Of a stretch of 64,000 nt of DNA, positions 40,690 through 51,630 are shown one piece after another; positions within the stretch are counted from its first letter, which is position 1; every line of letters begins with the position of its first letter. Position numbers and translations under genes: made by a program. Below the pieces are notes generated by a model. The model had not been told where the DNA came from. It saw only the letters and a list, made by a program, of their open reading frames with translations, and searched no databases. The stretch is from contig NC_080071.1 of assembly GCF_949987535.1 (NCBI RefSeq), positions 26,558,236 through 26,622,235 of the forward strand, in the 5' to 3' direction. This DNA comes from Balaenoptera acutorostrata. Taxonomy: Eukaryota; Chordata; Mammalia; Artiodactyla; Balaenopteridae.

Positions 40690-42420
40690 CTCCTTCCGCA
40701 ATGCTCCTCTCTTGTTTATGTAGATCCAACTTTCTGACATATCATTTTCCTTCTCTCTAAATAACTTATTTTAAAATTTTGCAAGGCAGGTTTACTGGTA
40801 ACAAATTCCGTCAGCTTTTGTTTTTCTGAGAACGTCTTTATTTCTCCTTCACTTTTGAAGGATACTTTTGCAGGGTACAGAATTCTACGTAGGTAGGTTT
40901 TTTTCTCTCAGCACGTTAAAGATTTCACTTCACTTTCATCTTGACTATGTTGTCTCTGAGGAGAAGTGGATATAATTCTTACCTTTGTTCTGCTATAAGT
41001 CAGGTGTTCGTTTTTTCCCCTGGCTTTTTTCAGAATTTTTTCTTTATCTTTGGTTTTCTGTAGTTTGAAAATGATACTTAAGTGTAGTATTTTTTTGTAT
41101 TTATCCTCTTTGGTGTTTTCTGAACTTCCTGGATCTGTAGTTTGGTGTCTGATATTACTTTGGGGAAATTTTCAGTCATTGTTTTCTCAAATATTTCTTC
41201 TGTTCCTCTCTCTTCTTCTTCTGGTATTTCTACTGTCCATCTGTTACACCTTTGTAGTTGTCCCACAGTTTTTGGATATTCTGTTCTGGGACGGTTTTTT
41301 TGTTTCAGTCCTTTTTTTTTTCTTTTCATTTTTAGAGGTTTCTGTTTAGATATCCTCAAGCTCAGAGATTCTTTCTTCAGCCACATCTGGTCTACAAATA
41401 AGCCCATCAAGGCATTCTTCATTACTGTTACAGTGTTTTTTACTTGTAGCATTTTATTTTGGTTCTTTCTTAAGATTTCCGTCTGTCTTCTTACACTGCC
41501 CATCTGTTCTTGCATGCTGTCTACTTTATCTATTAGAATAGTTAGCATCTTAATCATAGTTTAAAAATTCCTGGTCTGATAATTCCAGCATCCCTCCCAT
41601 ATCAGAGTCTGGTTCTAATGCTTGCTCTGTCTCTTCAGACTGTTTTTTTAGCTTTTAGTATGTCTTACAATTTTTTTTTCTGATAGCTGGACATGATGTA
41701 CTGGGTAAAAGGAACTGCTGTAAATAGACCTTTAGTAACATGATGGTGAAGAGGAGGGAAGGGAGGCATTCTATGGTCCTATGAGTAGGTCTCAGTCTTT
41801 TAGTAAGCCTGTACCTCTGGACTATGAACTCCACTCGTGCTTCTCAATACTCTCCTCCCCCGTAGTTGGAACAGGATGATTATAGTAGGCTGGAGATGTG
41901 TATTTTCTTCCCCCAGGTCAGTTAAACTCCGATAAAACCCCAGCAGGTTAGGCTCTAGTTAAATAGTTTATCCTGAGGGCAGACTTTGTTAAGAAGTACA
42001 GAATGCTCTGGAGTGTTTAAAAATGGTTCCTTTCCCCTTCTCCTGCAGGAAGCAAGAGGAGATTTTTCTCCAGTATTTACTGTGAGAACTTGGTTGAGCT
42101 CCTGGAATTAAAAATTCACAAAAGTGTGGGGGGCCCCTGATGACTAGGTACCCCTGGATTTTTTATCTCTCAGACTTGTAATGTTAAGCCTCCAGAAATT
42201 CATCAGTTACAGCTCAGGTTTCCCTAGCTGGTGCTGGTTCCCCTGGAGGTTTGTGATTCCTTGTATTTGTCTGTTGGTCTGTCTAATTTTGGGGGCAGTG
42301 GTTTGCCCTGTGACCTTACTTGTCTGAAGGGTCTCAGAAGAGTTGTTGATTTTTCAGTTTGGTTAGATTTTTACTTGTTTTTTTAAGACAGAGTGGCATA
42401 TTCCAGCTTCTCATATGCTG
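40690..42420 (-). repeat. Old L1 or HAL1-type element: ORF1 remnant and 5' UTR
   Basis: The frame at 41557-41078 (159 codons) resembles L1 ORF1p (EIPEEEERGTEEIFEK.M.ENFPK, then PKRINTKK). Sequence up to 42420 resembles an older L1 5' region. No ORF2 follows ORF1 on the 3' side, which fits HAL1 elements (ORF1 only) or a deletion. It is the landing site of the young composite L1. Confidence 0.65.
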
Positions 42421-42465
42421 AATCAGAAACCAAAATTTCTTTCTTTCTTTTTTTTTTTTTTTCTT

Positions 42466-44741
42466 AAATGGGAGTGTTTCCATAATTTCTCTTTCAGATT
42501 TTTCATCATTAGTGTATAGGAATGCAAGAGATTTCTGTGCATTAATTTTGTATCCTGCAACTTTACCATATTCATTAATTAGCTCTAGCAGTTTTCTGGT
42601 GGCAGTTTTAGTTTTAGTTCTATGTATAGTATCATGTCATCCGCAAACAGTGACAGTTTTACTTCTTCTTTTCTAATTTGTATTCCTTTTATTTCTTTTT
42701 CTTCTCTGATTGCCGTGGCTAGGACTTCCAGAACTATGTTGAATAATAGTGGTGAGAGTAGACCTCCTTGTCTCATTCCTGATCTTAGAGGAAATGCTTT
42801 CAGTTTTTCACCATTGAGAATGATGTTTTCTGTGGGTTTGTCATATAAGGCCTTTATTATGTTGAGGTAGGTTCCCTCTATGCCCACTTTCTGGAGAGTT
42901 TTTATCAGAAATGGGTGTTGAATTTTGTCAAAAGCTTTTTCTGCATCTATTGAGATGATCATATGGTTTTTCTTCTTCAATTTTTTAATATGGTTGTCAC
43001 ATTGATTGATTTGCGTATATTGAAGAATCCTTGCATCCCTGGGATAAATCCCACTTGATCGTGGTGTATGATCCTTTTAATGTGTTGTTGGATTCTGTTT
43101 GCTAGTATTTTGTTGAGGATTTTTGCATCTATATTCATCAGTGATATTGGTCTGTAATTTTCTTTTTTTGTAGTGTCTTTGTCTGGTTTTGGTATCAGGG
43201 TGATGGTGGCCTCATAGAATGAGTTTGGGAGTGTTCCTTCCTCTGCAATCTTTTGGAAGAGTTTGAGAAGGATGGGTGTTAGCTCTTCTCTAAATGTTTG
43301 ATAGAATTCACCTGTGAAGCCATCTGGTCCTGGGCTTTTGTTTGTTGGAAGATTTTTAATCACAGTTTGAATTTCATTACTTGTGATTGGTCTGTTCATA
43401 TTTTCTGTTTCTTCCTGGTTCAGTCTTGGAAGTTTATACCTTTCTAAGAATTTGTCCATTTCTTCCAGGTTGTCCATTTTATTGGCATAAAGTTGCTTGT
43501 AATAGTCTCTTAGGATGCTTCGTATTTCTGCGGTGTCTGTTGTAACTTCTCCATTTTCATTTCTGATTTTATTGATTTGAGTCCTCTCCCTCTTTTTCTT
43601 GATGAGTCTGGCTAATGGCTTATCAATTTTGTTTATCTTCTCAAAGAACCAACTTTTAGTTTTATTGATCTTTGCTATTGTTTTCTTTGTTTCTATTTCA
43701 TTTATTTCTGCTCTGATCTTTATGATTTCTTTCCTTCTGCTAACTTTGGGTTTTGTTTGTTCTTCTTTCTCTAGTTTCTTTAGGTGTAAGGTTAGATTGT
43801 TTACTTGAGATTTTTCTTGTTTCTTTAGGTAGGCTTGTATAGCTATAAACTTCCCTCTTAGAACTGCTTTTGCTGCATCCCATAGGTTTTGGGTCGTCGT
43901 GTTTTCATTGTCATTTGTCTCTAGGTATTTTTTTATTTCCTCTTTGATTTCTTCAGTGATCTCTTGGTTATTTAGTAACGTATTGTTTAGCCTCCATGTG
44001 TTTGTCTTTTTTACGTTTTTTTTCCCTGTAATTCATTTCTAATCTCATAGCGTTGTGGTCAGAAAAGATGCTTGATATGATTTCAATTTTCTTAAATTTA
44101 CTGAGGCTTGATTTGTGACCCAAGATGTGATCTATCCTGGAAAATGTTCCGTACGCACTTGAGAAGAACGTGTAATCTGCTGTTTTTGGATGGAATGTCC
44201 TATATATATCAATTAAATCTATCTGGTCTATTGTGTCATTTAAAGCTTCTGTTTCCTTATTTATTTTCATTTTGGATGATCTGTCCATTGGTGTAAGTGA
44301 GGAGTTAAAGTCCCCCACTATTATTGTGTTACTGTCGATTTCCTCTTTTATAGCTGTTAGCAGTTGCCTTATGTATTGAGGTGCTCCTATGTTGGGTGCA
44401 TATATATTTATAATTGTTATATCTTCTTCTTGGATTGATCCCTGGATCATTATGTAGTGTCCTTCCTTGTCTCTTGTAACATTCTTTATTTTAAAGTCTA
44501 TTTTATCTGATATGAGTATAGCTACTCCAGCTTTCTTTTGATTTCCATTTGCATGGAATATCTTTTTCCATCCCCTCACTTTCAGTCTGTATGTGTCCCT
44601 AGGTCTGAAGTGGGTCTCTTGTAGACAGCATATATATGGGTCTTGTTTTTGTATCCATTCAGCCAGTCTATGTCTTTTGGTTGGGGCATTTAATCCATTC
44701 ACGTTTAAGGTAATTATCGATATGTATGTTCCTATGACCAT
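42466..44741 (-). pseudogene. L1 ORF2 remnant of unit B (endonuclease and part of RT), broken
   Basis: The first 257 codons (44741-43968) are open and cover the AP-like endonuclease: LQETHFR, VGDFNSSL and SDHNAMRL are present. Frameshifts follow. RT pieces are readable at 43477-42977 ([16 protein letters not shown]) and 42980-42585 ([25 protein letters not shown]). The frame ends near codon 757 of the ORF2 of unit A, where the poly-A begins. Thus it has no thumb region and no Cys-rich C-terminus, and is non-functional. Confidence 0.92.
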
Positions 44742-44799
44742 TTTCTTAATTGTTTTGGGTTTGTTTTTGTAGGTCCTTTTCTTCTCTTGTGTTTCCCAC

Positions 44800-45705
44800 T
44801 TAGAGAAGTCCCTTTAGCATTTGTTGTAGAGCTGGTTTGGTGGTGCTGAATTCTCTTAGCTTTTGCTTGTCTGTAAAGCTTTTGATTTCTCCATCAAATC
44901 TAAATGAGATCCTTGCCGGGTAGAGTAATCTTGGTTGTAGGTTCTTCCCTTTCATCACTTTAAGTATATCATGCCACTCCCTTCTGGCTTGCAGAGTTTC
45001 TGCTGAGAAATCAGCTGTTAACCTTATGGGAGTGCCCTTGTATGTTATTTGTGGTTTTTCCCTTGCTGCTTTCAATAATTTTTCTTTGTCTTTAATTTTT
45101 GCCACTTTGATTACTATGTGTCTTGGCGTGTTTCTCCTTGGGTTTATTCTGTATGGGACTCTCTGCGCTTCCTGGACTTGGGTGGCTATTTCCTTTCCCA
45201 TGTTAGGGAAGTTTTCGACTATAATCTCTTCAAATATTTTCTCTGGTCCTTTCTCTCTCTCTTCTCCTTCTGGGACCCCTATAATGCGAATGTTGTTGCG
45301 TTTAATGTTGTCCCAGAGGTCTCTTAGGCTGTCTTCATTTCTTTTCATTCTTTTTTCTTTAGTCGGTTCCGCAGCAGTGAATTCCACCATTCTGTCTTCC
45401 AGGTTACTTATCTGTTCTTCTGCCTCAGTTATTCTGCTATTGATTCCTTCTAGTGTAGTTTTCATTTCAGTTATTGTATTGGTCATCTCTGTTTGTTTGT
45501 TCTTTAATTCTTCTAGGTCTTTGTTAATCATTTCTTGCATCTTCTCAATCTTTGCCTCCATTCTTATTCCGAGGTCCTGGATCATCTTCACTATCATTAT
45601 TCTGAATTCTTTTTCTGGAAGGTTGCCTATCTCCACTTCATTTAGTTGTTTTTCTGGGGTTTTTTCTTGTTCCTTCATCTGGTACATAGCCCTCTGCCTT
45701 TTCAT
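44800..45705 (-). CDS. L1 ORF1p of unit B (open, 301 aa)
   Basis: An RNA-binding chaperone of the L1 ribonucleoprotein, acting in the cytoplasm on its own RNA. Features in order: a short charged N-terminus, a coiled coil rich in Glu/Lys heptads (about residues 45-110, EEQISNLEDRMVEF), an RRM-like core containing RIIGVPEGEE, then the C-terminal domain with [12 protein letters not shown] and [15 protein letters not shown]. The length matches unit A (297 aa). It is open although the ORF2 beside it is broken, so selection is not implied; it may simply be young. Start chosen at the first ATG of the open frame. Confidence 0.88.
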   Translation of the reverse strand: MKRQRAMYQMKEQEKTPEKQLNEVEIGNLPEKEFRIMIVKMIQDLGIRMEAKIEKMQEMINKDLEELKNKQTEMTNTITEMKTTLEGINSRITEAEEQISNLEDRMVEFTAAEPTKEKRMKRNEDSLRDLWDNIKRNNIRIIGVPEGEEREKGPEKIFEEIIVENFPNMGKEIATQVQEAQRVPYRINPRRNTPRHIVIKVAKIKDKEKLLKAAREKPQITYKGTPIRLTADFSAETLQARREWHDILKVMKGKNLQPRLLYPARISFRFDGEIKSFTDKQKLREFSTTKPALQQMLKGLL

Positions 45706-45823
45706 CTTCTCTATCTTTCTGTAACTGTGGTTTTTGGTCCACAGGCTGCAGGATTGTAGTTTTTCTTGCTTCTGCTGTCTGCCCTCTGGTGGTTGAGGCT
45801 ATCTAACTTTTTTTTTTTTTTTA

Positions 45824-46187
45824 AACATCTATATTGGAGTATAATTGCTTTACAATGGTGTGTTAGTTTCTGCTTTATAACAAAGTGAATCAGTTATACA
45901 TATACATGTGTTCCCATATCTCTTCCCTTTTGCATCTCCCTCCCTCCCACCCTCCCTATCCCACCCCTCTAGGTGGTCACAAAGCACCGAGCTGATCTCC
46001 CTGTGCTATGCGGCTGCTTCCCACTAGCTATCTATTTTACATTTGGTAGTGTATATATGTCCATGATACTCTCTCACCCTGTCACATCTCACCGCCCCCC
46101 CCATATCCTCAAGTCCATTCTCTAGTAGGTCTGTGTCTTTATTCCCATCTTGCCACTAGGTTCTTCATGACCCTTTTTTTTTTTCCC
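45824..46187 (-). other. L1 unit A 3' UTR with G-rich polypurine tract
   Basis: Non-coding 3' region after the ORF2 stop. At about 45936-45968 the minus strand has several G-runs (GGGTGGGA, GGGAGGG, GGGAGGGAGGGAG), the polypurine tract shared by mammalian L1 3' UTRs and a potential G-quadruplex. Confidence 0.85.
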
Positions 46188-49100
46188 TTAGATGCCATAT
46201 ATATGTGTTAGCATACTGTATTTGTTTTTCTCTTTCTGACTTACTTCACTCTGTATGACAGACTCTAACTCCATCCACCTCATTACAAATACCTCCATTT
46301 CATTTCTTTTTATGGCTGAGTAATATTCCATTGTATATATGTGCCACATCTTCTTTATCCATTCATCCGATGATGGACACTTAGGTTGCTTCCATGTCCT
46401 GGCTATTGTAAATAGAGCTGCAATGAACATTTTGGTACATGACTCTTTTTGAATTATGGTTTTCTCAGGGTATATGCCTGGTAGTGGGATTGCTGGGTCA
46501 TATGGTAGTTCTATTTGTAGTTTTTTAAGGAACCTCCATACTGTTCTCCATAGTGGCTGTATCAATTTACATTCCCACCAACAGTGCAAGAGTGTTCCCT
46601 TTTCTCCACACCCTCTCCAGCATTTATTGTTGCTAGATTTTTTGATGATGGCCATTCTGACCAGTGTGAGATGATACCTCATTGTAGTTTTGATTTGCAT
46701 TTCTCTAATGATTAATGATGTTGAGCATTCTTTCATGTGTCTGTTGGCCATCTGTATATCTTCTTTGGAGAAATGTCTATTTAGGTCTTCTGCCCAGTTT
46801 TGGATTGGGTTGTTTGTTTTTTTGTTATTGAGATGCATGAGCTGCTTGTAAATCTTGGAGATTAATCCTTTGTCAGTTGCTTCATTTGCAAATATTTTCT
46901 CCCATTCTGAGGGTTGTCTTTTGGTCTTGTTTATGGTTTCCTTTGCTGTGCAAAAGCTTTTAAGTTTCATTAGGTCCCATTTGTTTATTTGTGTTTTTAT
47001 TTCCATTTCTCTAGGGGCTGGGTCAAAAAGGATCTTCCTGTGATTTATGTCATAGAGTGTTCTGCCTATGTTTTCCTCTAAGAGTTTGATAGTGTCTGGC
47101 CTTACACTTAGGTCTTTAATCCATTTTGAGTTTATTTTTGTGTATGGTGTCAGGGAGTGTTCTAATTTCATACTTTTACATGTACCTGTCCAATTTTGCC
47201 AGCACCACTTATTGAAGAGGCTGTCTTTTCTCCACTGTATATGCTTGCCTCCTTTATCGAAGATAAGGTGACCATATGTGTGTGGGTTTATCTCTGGGCT
47301 TTCTATCCTGTTCCATTGATCTATATTTCTGTTTTTGTGCCAGTACCAAACTGTCTTGATTACTGTAGCTTTGTAATACAGTCTGAAGTCAGGGAGCCTG
47401 ATTCCCCCAGCTCCATTTTTCGTTCTCAAGATTGCTTTGGCTATTCGGGGTCTTTTGTGTCTCCATACAAATTGTGAAACTTTTTGTTCTAGCTCTGTGA
47501 AAAATGCCAGTGGTAGTTTGATAGGGATTGCATTGAATCTGTAGATTGCTTTGGGTAGTAGAGTCATTTTCACAATGTTGATTCTTCCAATCCAAGAACA
47601 TGGTATATTTCTCCATCTATTTGTATCATCTTTAATTTCTTTCATCAGTGTCTTATAGTTTTCTGCATACAGGTCTTTTGTCTCCTTAGGTAGGTTTATT
47701 CCAAGATATTTTATTCTTTTTGTTGCAATGGTAAACGGGAGTGTTTTCTTAATTTCTCTTTCAGATTTTTCATCATTAGTATATAGGAATGCAAGAGATT
47801 TCTGTGCATTAATTTTGTATCCTGCTACTTTACCAAATTCATTGATTAGCTCTAGTAGTTTTCTGGTAGCATCTTTAGGATTCTTTATGTATAGTATCAT
47901 GTCATCTGCAAACTGTGACAGCTTTACTTCTTCTTTTCCGATTTGGATTCCTTTTATTTCTTTGTCTTCTCTGATTGCTGTGGCTAACACTTCCAAAACT
48001 ATGTTGAATAATAGTGGTGAGAGTGGGCAACCTTGCCTTGTTCCTGATCTTAGTGGAAATGGTTTCAGTTTTTCACCATTGAGGACAATGTTGGCTGTGG
48101 GTTTGTCATATATGGCCTTTATTATGTTGAGGAAAGTTCCCTCTATGCCTACTTTCTGCAGGGCTTTTATCATAAATGGGTGTTGAATTTTGTCGAAAGC
48201 TTTCTCTGCATCTATTGAGATGATCATATGGTTTTTCTCCTTCAATTTGTTAATATGATGTATCACGTTGATTGATTTGCGTATATTGAAGAATCCTTGC
48301 ATTCCTGGAATAAACCCCACTTGATCATGGTGTATAATCCTTTTAATGTGCTGTTGGATTCTGTTTGCTAGTATTTTGTTGAGGATTTTTGCATCTATGT
48401 TCATCAGTGATATTGGCCTGTAGTTTTCTTTCTTTGTGACATCTTTGTCTGGTTTTGGTATCAGGGTGATGGTGGCCTCGTAGGATGAGTTTGGGAGTGT
48501 TCCTCCCTCTGCAATATTTTGGAAGAGTTTGAGAAGGATAGGTGTTAGCTCTTCTCTAAATGTTTGATAGAATTCGCCTGTGAAGCCATCTGGTCCTGGG
48601 CTTTTGTTTGTTGGAAGATTTTTAATCGCAGTTTCAATTTCAGTGCTTGTGATTGGTCTGTTCATATTTTCTATTTCTTCCTGGTTCAGTCTCGGCAGGT
48701 TGTGCATTTCTAAGAATCTGTCCATTTCTTCCAGGTTGTCCATTTTATTGGCATAGAGTTGCTTGTAGTAATCTCTCATAATCATTTGTATTTCTGCAGT
48801 GTCAGTGGTTACTTCTCCTTTTTCATTTCTAATTCTATTGATTTGAGTCTTCTCCCTTTTTCTCTTGATGAGTCTGGCTAATGGTTTATCAATTTTGTTT
48901 ATCTTTTCAAAGAACCAGCTTTTAGTTTCATTGATTTTTGCTATTGTTTCCTTCATTTCTTTTTCATTTATTTCTGATCTGATCTTTATGATTTCTTTCC
49001 TTCTGCTAGCTTTGGGGTTTTTTTGCTCTTCTTTCTCTAATTGCTTTAGGTGCAAGGTTAGGTTGTTTATTCGAGATGTTTCCTGTTTCTTGAGGTAGGC

Positions 49101-50006
49101 TTGTATTGCTATAAACTTCCCTCTTAGAACTGCTTTTGCTGCATCCCATAGGTTTTGGGTCGTTGTGTCTCCACTGTCATTTGTTTCTAGGTATTTTTTG
49201 ATTCCCCCTTTGATTTCTTCAGTGATCACTTCGTTATTAAGTAGTGTATTGTGTAGCCTCCATGTGTTTGTATTTTTTACGGATCTTTTCCTGTAAATGA
49301 TATCTAGTCTCATAGCGTTGTGGTCAGAAAAGATACTTGATATGATTTCAATTTTCTTAAATTTACCAAGGCTTGATTTGTGACCCAAGATATGATCTAT
49401 CCTGGAGAATGTTCCATGAGCACTTGAGAAAAATGTGTATTCTGTTGTTTTTGGGTGGAAAGTCCTATAAATATCAATTAAGTCCATCTTGTTTAATGTA
49501 TCATTTAAAGCTTGTGTTTCCTTATTTATTTTCATTTTGGATGATCTGTCCATTGGTGAAAGTGGGGTGTTAAAGTCCCCTACTATGATTGTGTTACTGT
49601 CGATTTCCCCTTTTATGGCTGTTAGTATTTGCCTTATGTATTGAGGTGCTCCTATGTTGGGTGCATAAATATTTACAATTGTTATACCTTCCTCTTGGAT
49701 TGATCCCTTGATCATTATATAGTGTCCTTCTTTGTCTCTTGTAATAGTCTTTATTTTAAAGTCTATTTTTTCTGATATGAGAATTGCTACTCCAGCTTTC
49801 TTTTGATTTCCATTTGCATGGAATATCTTTTTCCATCCCCTCACTTTCAGTCTGTATGTGTCCCTAGGTCTGAAGTGGGTCTCTTGTAGACAGCATATAT
49901 ATGGGTCTTGTTTTTGTATCCATTCAGCCAGTCTATGTCTTTTGGTGGGAGCATTTAATCCATTTACATTTAAGGTAATTATCGATCTGTATGTTCCTAT
50001 TACCAT
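46188..50006 (-). CDS. L1 ORF2p: endonuclease and reverse transcriptase (1272 aa, uninterrupted)
   Basis: Nicks target DNA and reverse transcribes L1 RNA onto it (target-primed reverse transcription). The N-terminal AP-like endonuclease has N15, E42 (LQETHFR), D144/N146 (GDFNTPL) and the SDHNAMRL motif near 227-234. The RT domain has [22 protein letters not shown] and the catalytic FADDMILYI near 700. A C-terminal Cys-rich motif [18 protein letters not shown] lies near residue 1140. The length equals the family norm (about 1275 aa), with no stop or frameshift. The ORF follows ORF1 after 58 bp, the usual L1 spacing for re-initiation. All visible catalytic residues are kept, so activity is possible but untested. 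Confidence 0.95.
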   Translation of the reverse strand: MVIGTYRSIITLNVNGLNAPTKRHRLAEWIQKQDPYICCLQETHFRPRDTYRLKVRGWKKIFHANGNQKKAGVAILISEKIDFKIKTITRDKEGHYIMIKGSIQEEGITIVNIYAPNIGAPQYIRQILTAIKGEIDSNTIIVGDFNTPLSPMDRSSKMKINKETQALNDTLNKMDLIDIYRTFHPKTTEYTFFSSAHGTFSRIDHILGHKSSLGKFKKIEIISSIFSDHNAMRLDIIYRKRSVKNTNTWRLHNTLLNNEVITEEIKGGIKKYLETNDSGDTTTQNLWDAAKAVLRGKFIAIQAYLKKQETSRINNLTLHLKQLEKEEQKNPKASRRKEIIKIRSEINEKEMKETIAKINETKSWFFEKINKIDKPLARLIKRKREKTQINRIRNEKGEVTTDTAEIQMIMRDYYKQLYANKMDNLEEMDRFLEMHNLPRLNQEEIENMNRPITSTEIETAIKNLPTNKSPGPDGFTGEFYQTFREELTPILLKLFQNIAEGGTLPNSSYEATITLIPKPDKDVTKKENYRPISLMNIDAKILNKILANRIQQHIKRIIHHDQVGFIPGMQGFFNIRKSINVIHHINKLKEKNHMIISIDAEKAFDKIQHPFMIKALQKVGIEGTFLNIIKAIYDKPTANIVLNGEKLKPFPLRSGTRQGCPLSPLLFNIVLEVLATAIREDKEIKGIQIGKEEVKLSQFADDMILYIKNPKDATRKLLELINEFGKVAGYKINAQKSLAFLYTNDEKSEREIKKTLPFTIATKRIKYLGINLPKETKDLYAENYKTLMKEIKDDTNRWRNIPCSWIGRINIVKMTLLPKAIYRFNAIPIKLPLAFFTELEQKVSQFVWRHKRPRIAKAILRTKNGAGGIRLPDFRLYYKATVIKTVWYWHKNRNIDQWNRIESPEINPHTYGHLIFDKGGKHIQWRKDSLFNKWCWQNWTGTCKSMKLEHSLTPYTKINSKWIKDLSVRPDTIKLLEENIGRTLYDINHRKILFDPAPREMEIKTQINKWDLMKLKSFCTAKETINKTKRQPSEWEKIFANEATDKGLISKIYKQLMHLNNKKTNNPIQNWAEDLNRHFSKEDIQMANRHMKECSTSLIIREMQIKTTMRYHLTLVRMAIIKKSSNNKCWRGCGEKGTLLHCWWECKLIQPLWRTVWRFLKKLQIELPYDPAIPLPGIYPEKTIIQKESCTKMFIAALFTIARTWKQPKCPSSDEWIKKMWHIYTMEYYSAIKRNEMEVFVMRWMELESVIQSEVSQKEKNKYSMLTHIYGI

Positions 50007-50064
50007 TTTCTTAATTGTTTTGGGTTTGTTATTGTAGGTGTTTTCCTTCTCTTGTGTTTCTTGC

Positions 50065-50958
50065 CTAGAGAAGTTCCTTTAACATTTGTTGTAAAGCTGG
50101 TTTGGTGGTGCTGAACTCTCTCAGCTTTAGCTTGTCTGTAAAGGTTTTAATTTCTCCATCAAATCTGAATGAGATCCTTGCTGGGTAGAGTAACCTTGGT
50201 TGTAGGTTTTTCTCCTTCATGACTTTAAGTATATCCTGCCACTCCCTTCTGGCTTGCAGAGTTTCTGCTGAAAGATCAGCTGTTAACCTTATGGGGATTC
50301 CCTTGTGTGTTATTTGTTGTTTTTCCCTTGCTGCTTTTAATATGTTTTCTTTATATTTAATTTTTGATAGTTTGATTAATATGTGTCTTGGCGTGTTTCT
50401 CCTTGGATTCATCCTGTATGGGACTCTCTGTGCTTCCAGGACTTGATTAACTATTTCCTTTCCCATATTAGGGAAGTTTTCAACTATAATCTCTTCAAAT
50501 ATTTTCTCAGTCCCTTTCTTTTTCTCTTCTTCTTCTGGGACCCCTATAATTCGAATGTTGGTGCGTTTAATGTTGTCCCAGAGGTCTCTGAGACTGTCCT
50601 CAGTTCTTTTCATTCTTTTTTCTTTATTCTGCTCTGCAGTAGTTATTTCCACTATTTTTTCTTCCAGGTCACTTATCCGTTCTTCTGCCTCAGTTATTCT
50701 GCTATTGATCCTGTCTAGAGTATTTTTAATTTCATTTATTGTGTTTTTCTTCGTTGCTTGGTTCCTCTTTAGTTCTTCTACGTCCTTGTTAAATGTTTCT
50801 TGCATTTTGTCTATTCTATTTCCAAGATTCTGGATCATCTTTACTATCATTATTCTGAATTCTTTTTCAGGTAGACTGCCTATTTCCTCTTCATTTGTTA
50901 GGTCTGGTGTGTTTTGACCCTGCTCCTTCACCTGCTGTGTGTTTTTTTGTCTTCTCAT
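50065..50958 (-). CDS. L1 ORF1p of unit A (297 aa, uninterrupted)
   Basis: A trimeric nucleic-acid chaperone that packages L1 RNA. N-terminal charged region, then a heptad-rich coiled coil (about 45-105, including [19 protein letters not shown]), RRM-like domain ([26 protein letters not shown]) and C-terminal domain ([32 protein letters not shown]). It starts at the first ATG after the 5' UTR. Close to the unit B copy in length and motif order. Confidence 0.94.
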   Translation of the reverse strand: MRRQKNTQQVKEQGQNTPDLTNEEEIGSLPEKEFRIMIVKMIQNLGNRIDKMQETFNKDVEELKRNQATKKNTINEIKNTLDRINSRITEAEERISDLEEKIVEITTAEQNKEKRMKRTEDSLRDLWDNIKRTNIRIIGVPEEEEKKKGTEKIFEEIIVENFPNMGKEIVNQVLEAQRVPYRMNPRRNTPRHILIKLSKIKYKENILKAAREKQQITHKGIPIRLTADLSAETLQARREWQDILKVMKEKNLQPRLLYPARISFRFDGEIKTFTDKLKLREFSTTKPALQQMLKELL

Positions 50959-51617
50959 TTTGCTTATCTTACTGTGTTTGGGGTCTCCTTTTCACAGGCT
51001 GCAGCTTCGTAGTTCCCGTTGTTTTTGCTATCTGTCCCCAGTAGCTAAGGTTCGTTCAGTGGGTTGTGTAGGCTTCCTGGTGGAGGGGACTAGTGCCTGT
51101 GTTCTGGTGGATGAGGTTGGATCTTTCTGGTGGGCCCGTCCACGTCTGGTGGTGTATTTTGGGGTGTCTGTGGCCTTATTATGATTTTAGGCAGCCTCTC
51201 TGCTAATGGATGGGGCTGTGTTCCTGTCCTGCCAGTCGCCTGGCATAGGGTGTCCAGCACTGTAGCTTGCTGGTCGTTGAATGAAGCTGGGTCTTGATGT
51301 TGAGATGGAGATCTCTGAGAGATTTTCGCCATTTGGTATTACTTGGAGCTGGGAGGTCTCTTGTGGACCAGTGTCCTGAAGTTGGCTCTCCCACCTCAGA
51401 GGCACAGCCCTGATGCCTGGCTGGAGCACCAAGAGCCTTTCATCCACATGGCCAAGTACGTGGGGATTTTCTCGCCTTTTGGGAGGTCTGACGTCTTCTG
51501 CCAGCATTCAGTGGGTGTTCTGTAGGAGCAGTTCCACGTGTAGATGTATTTCTACTGTATCTGTGGGAAGGAAGGTGATCTCCGCGTCTTACTCTTCCGC
51601 CATCTTGCCCGGATCAC
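50959..51617 (-). promoter_or_regulatory. L1 unit A 5' UTR (internal promoter region)
   Basis: GC-richer region between the element's 5' terminus and the ORF1 start. The GCAAGATGGCGG motif at the very 5' end (around 51600) matches a YY1 site position known from mammalian L1 promoters. Short open frames on either strand here (for example 51507-51187, minus) have no support as proteins. Confidence 0.8.
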
Positions 51618-51630
51618 CCAAAATTTCTTT

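Larger units (their letters stand above)
42443..45807 (-). mobile_element. L1 unit B: internal segment of an L1 lacking both ends
   Basis: Starts within the 5' UTR at 45807, carries an open ORF1, then a decayed ORF2 that stops abruptly at about 42466 where homology to unit A (near 47733) ends. A poly-A tail follows directly. The ORF2 C-terminal third and the 3' UTR are absent. It is clearly the same young family as unit A by side-by-side reading. Confidence 0.9.
45808..51617 (-). mobile_element. L1 unit A: full-length L1 with open ORF1 and ORF2
   Basis: About 5.8 kb, reading from 51617 down. The 5' end GGTGATCCGGGCAAGATGG is typical of an intact L1 5' UTR start. A 5' UTR of about 660 bp is followed by ORF1 (50958-50065), a 58-bp gap, ORF2 (50006-46188), a 3' UTR of about 365 bp and a 15-bp poly-A. 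Nothing in it is visibly broken. Confidence 0.93.
42430..51630 (-). mobile_element. Composite young L1: two head-to-tail L1 units in one 13-bp TSD
   Basis: ccaaaatttcttt occurs at 42430-42442 and 51618-51630. Between them, reading the minus strand, come a complete L1 (51617-45824), its poly-A (seen as a T-run at 45808-45822), about 100 bp of a second L1's 5' UTR, that L1's ORF1, the first about 757 codons' worth of its ORF2, and a second poly-A with AAAG repeats (42443-42465). The second unit lacks both its outer 5' UTR and its last third. The arrangement is read directly; its origin is discussed as a finding. Confidence 0.9.

Noticed and set aside
45026..45724. 232-codon hydrophobic plus-strand frame opposite L1 ORF1 (also 47728-48186 and 50383-50917)
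   Set aside because: Antisense shadow of coding L1 sequence; the Phe/Ser/Leu-rich composition comes from reading Lys/Glu codons backwards.
50939..51525. Antisense frames in the L1 5' UTR as an ORF0-like gene
   Set aside because: ORF0 is described for primate L1; no similarity that I recognise and nothing else supports translation here.
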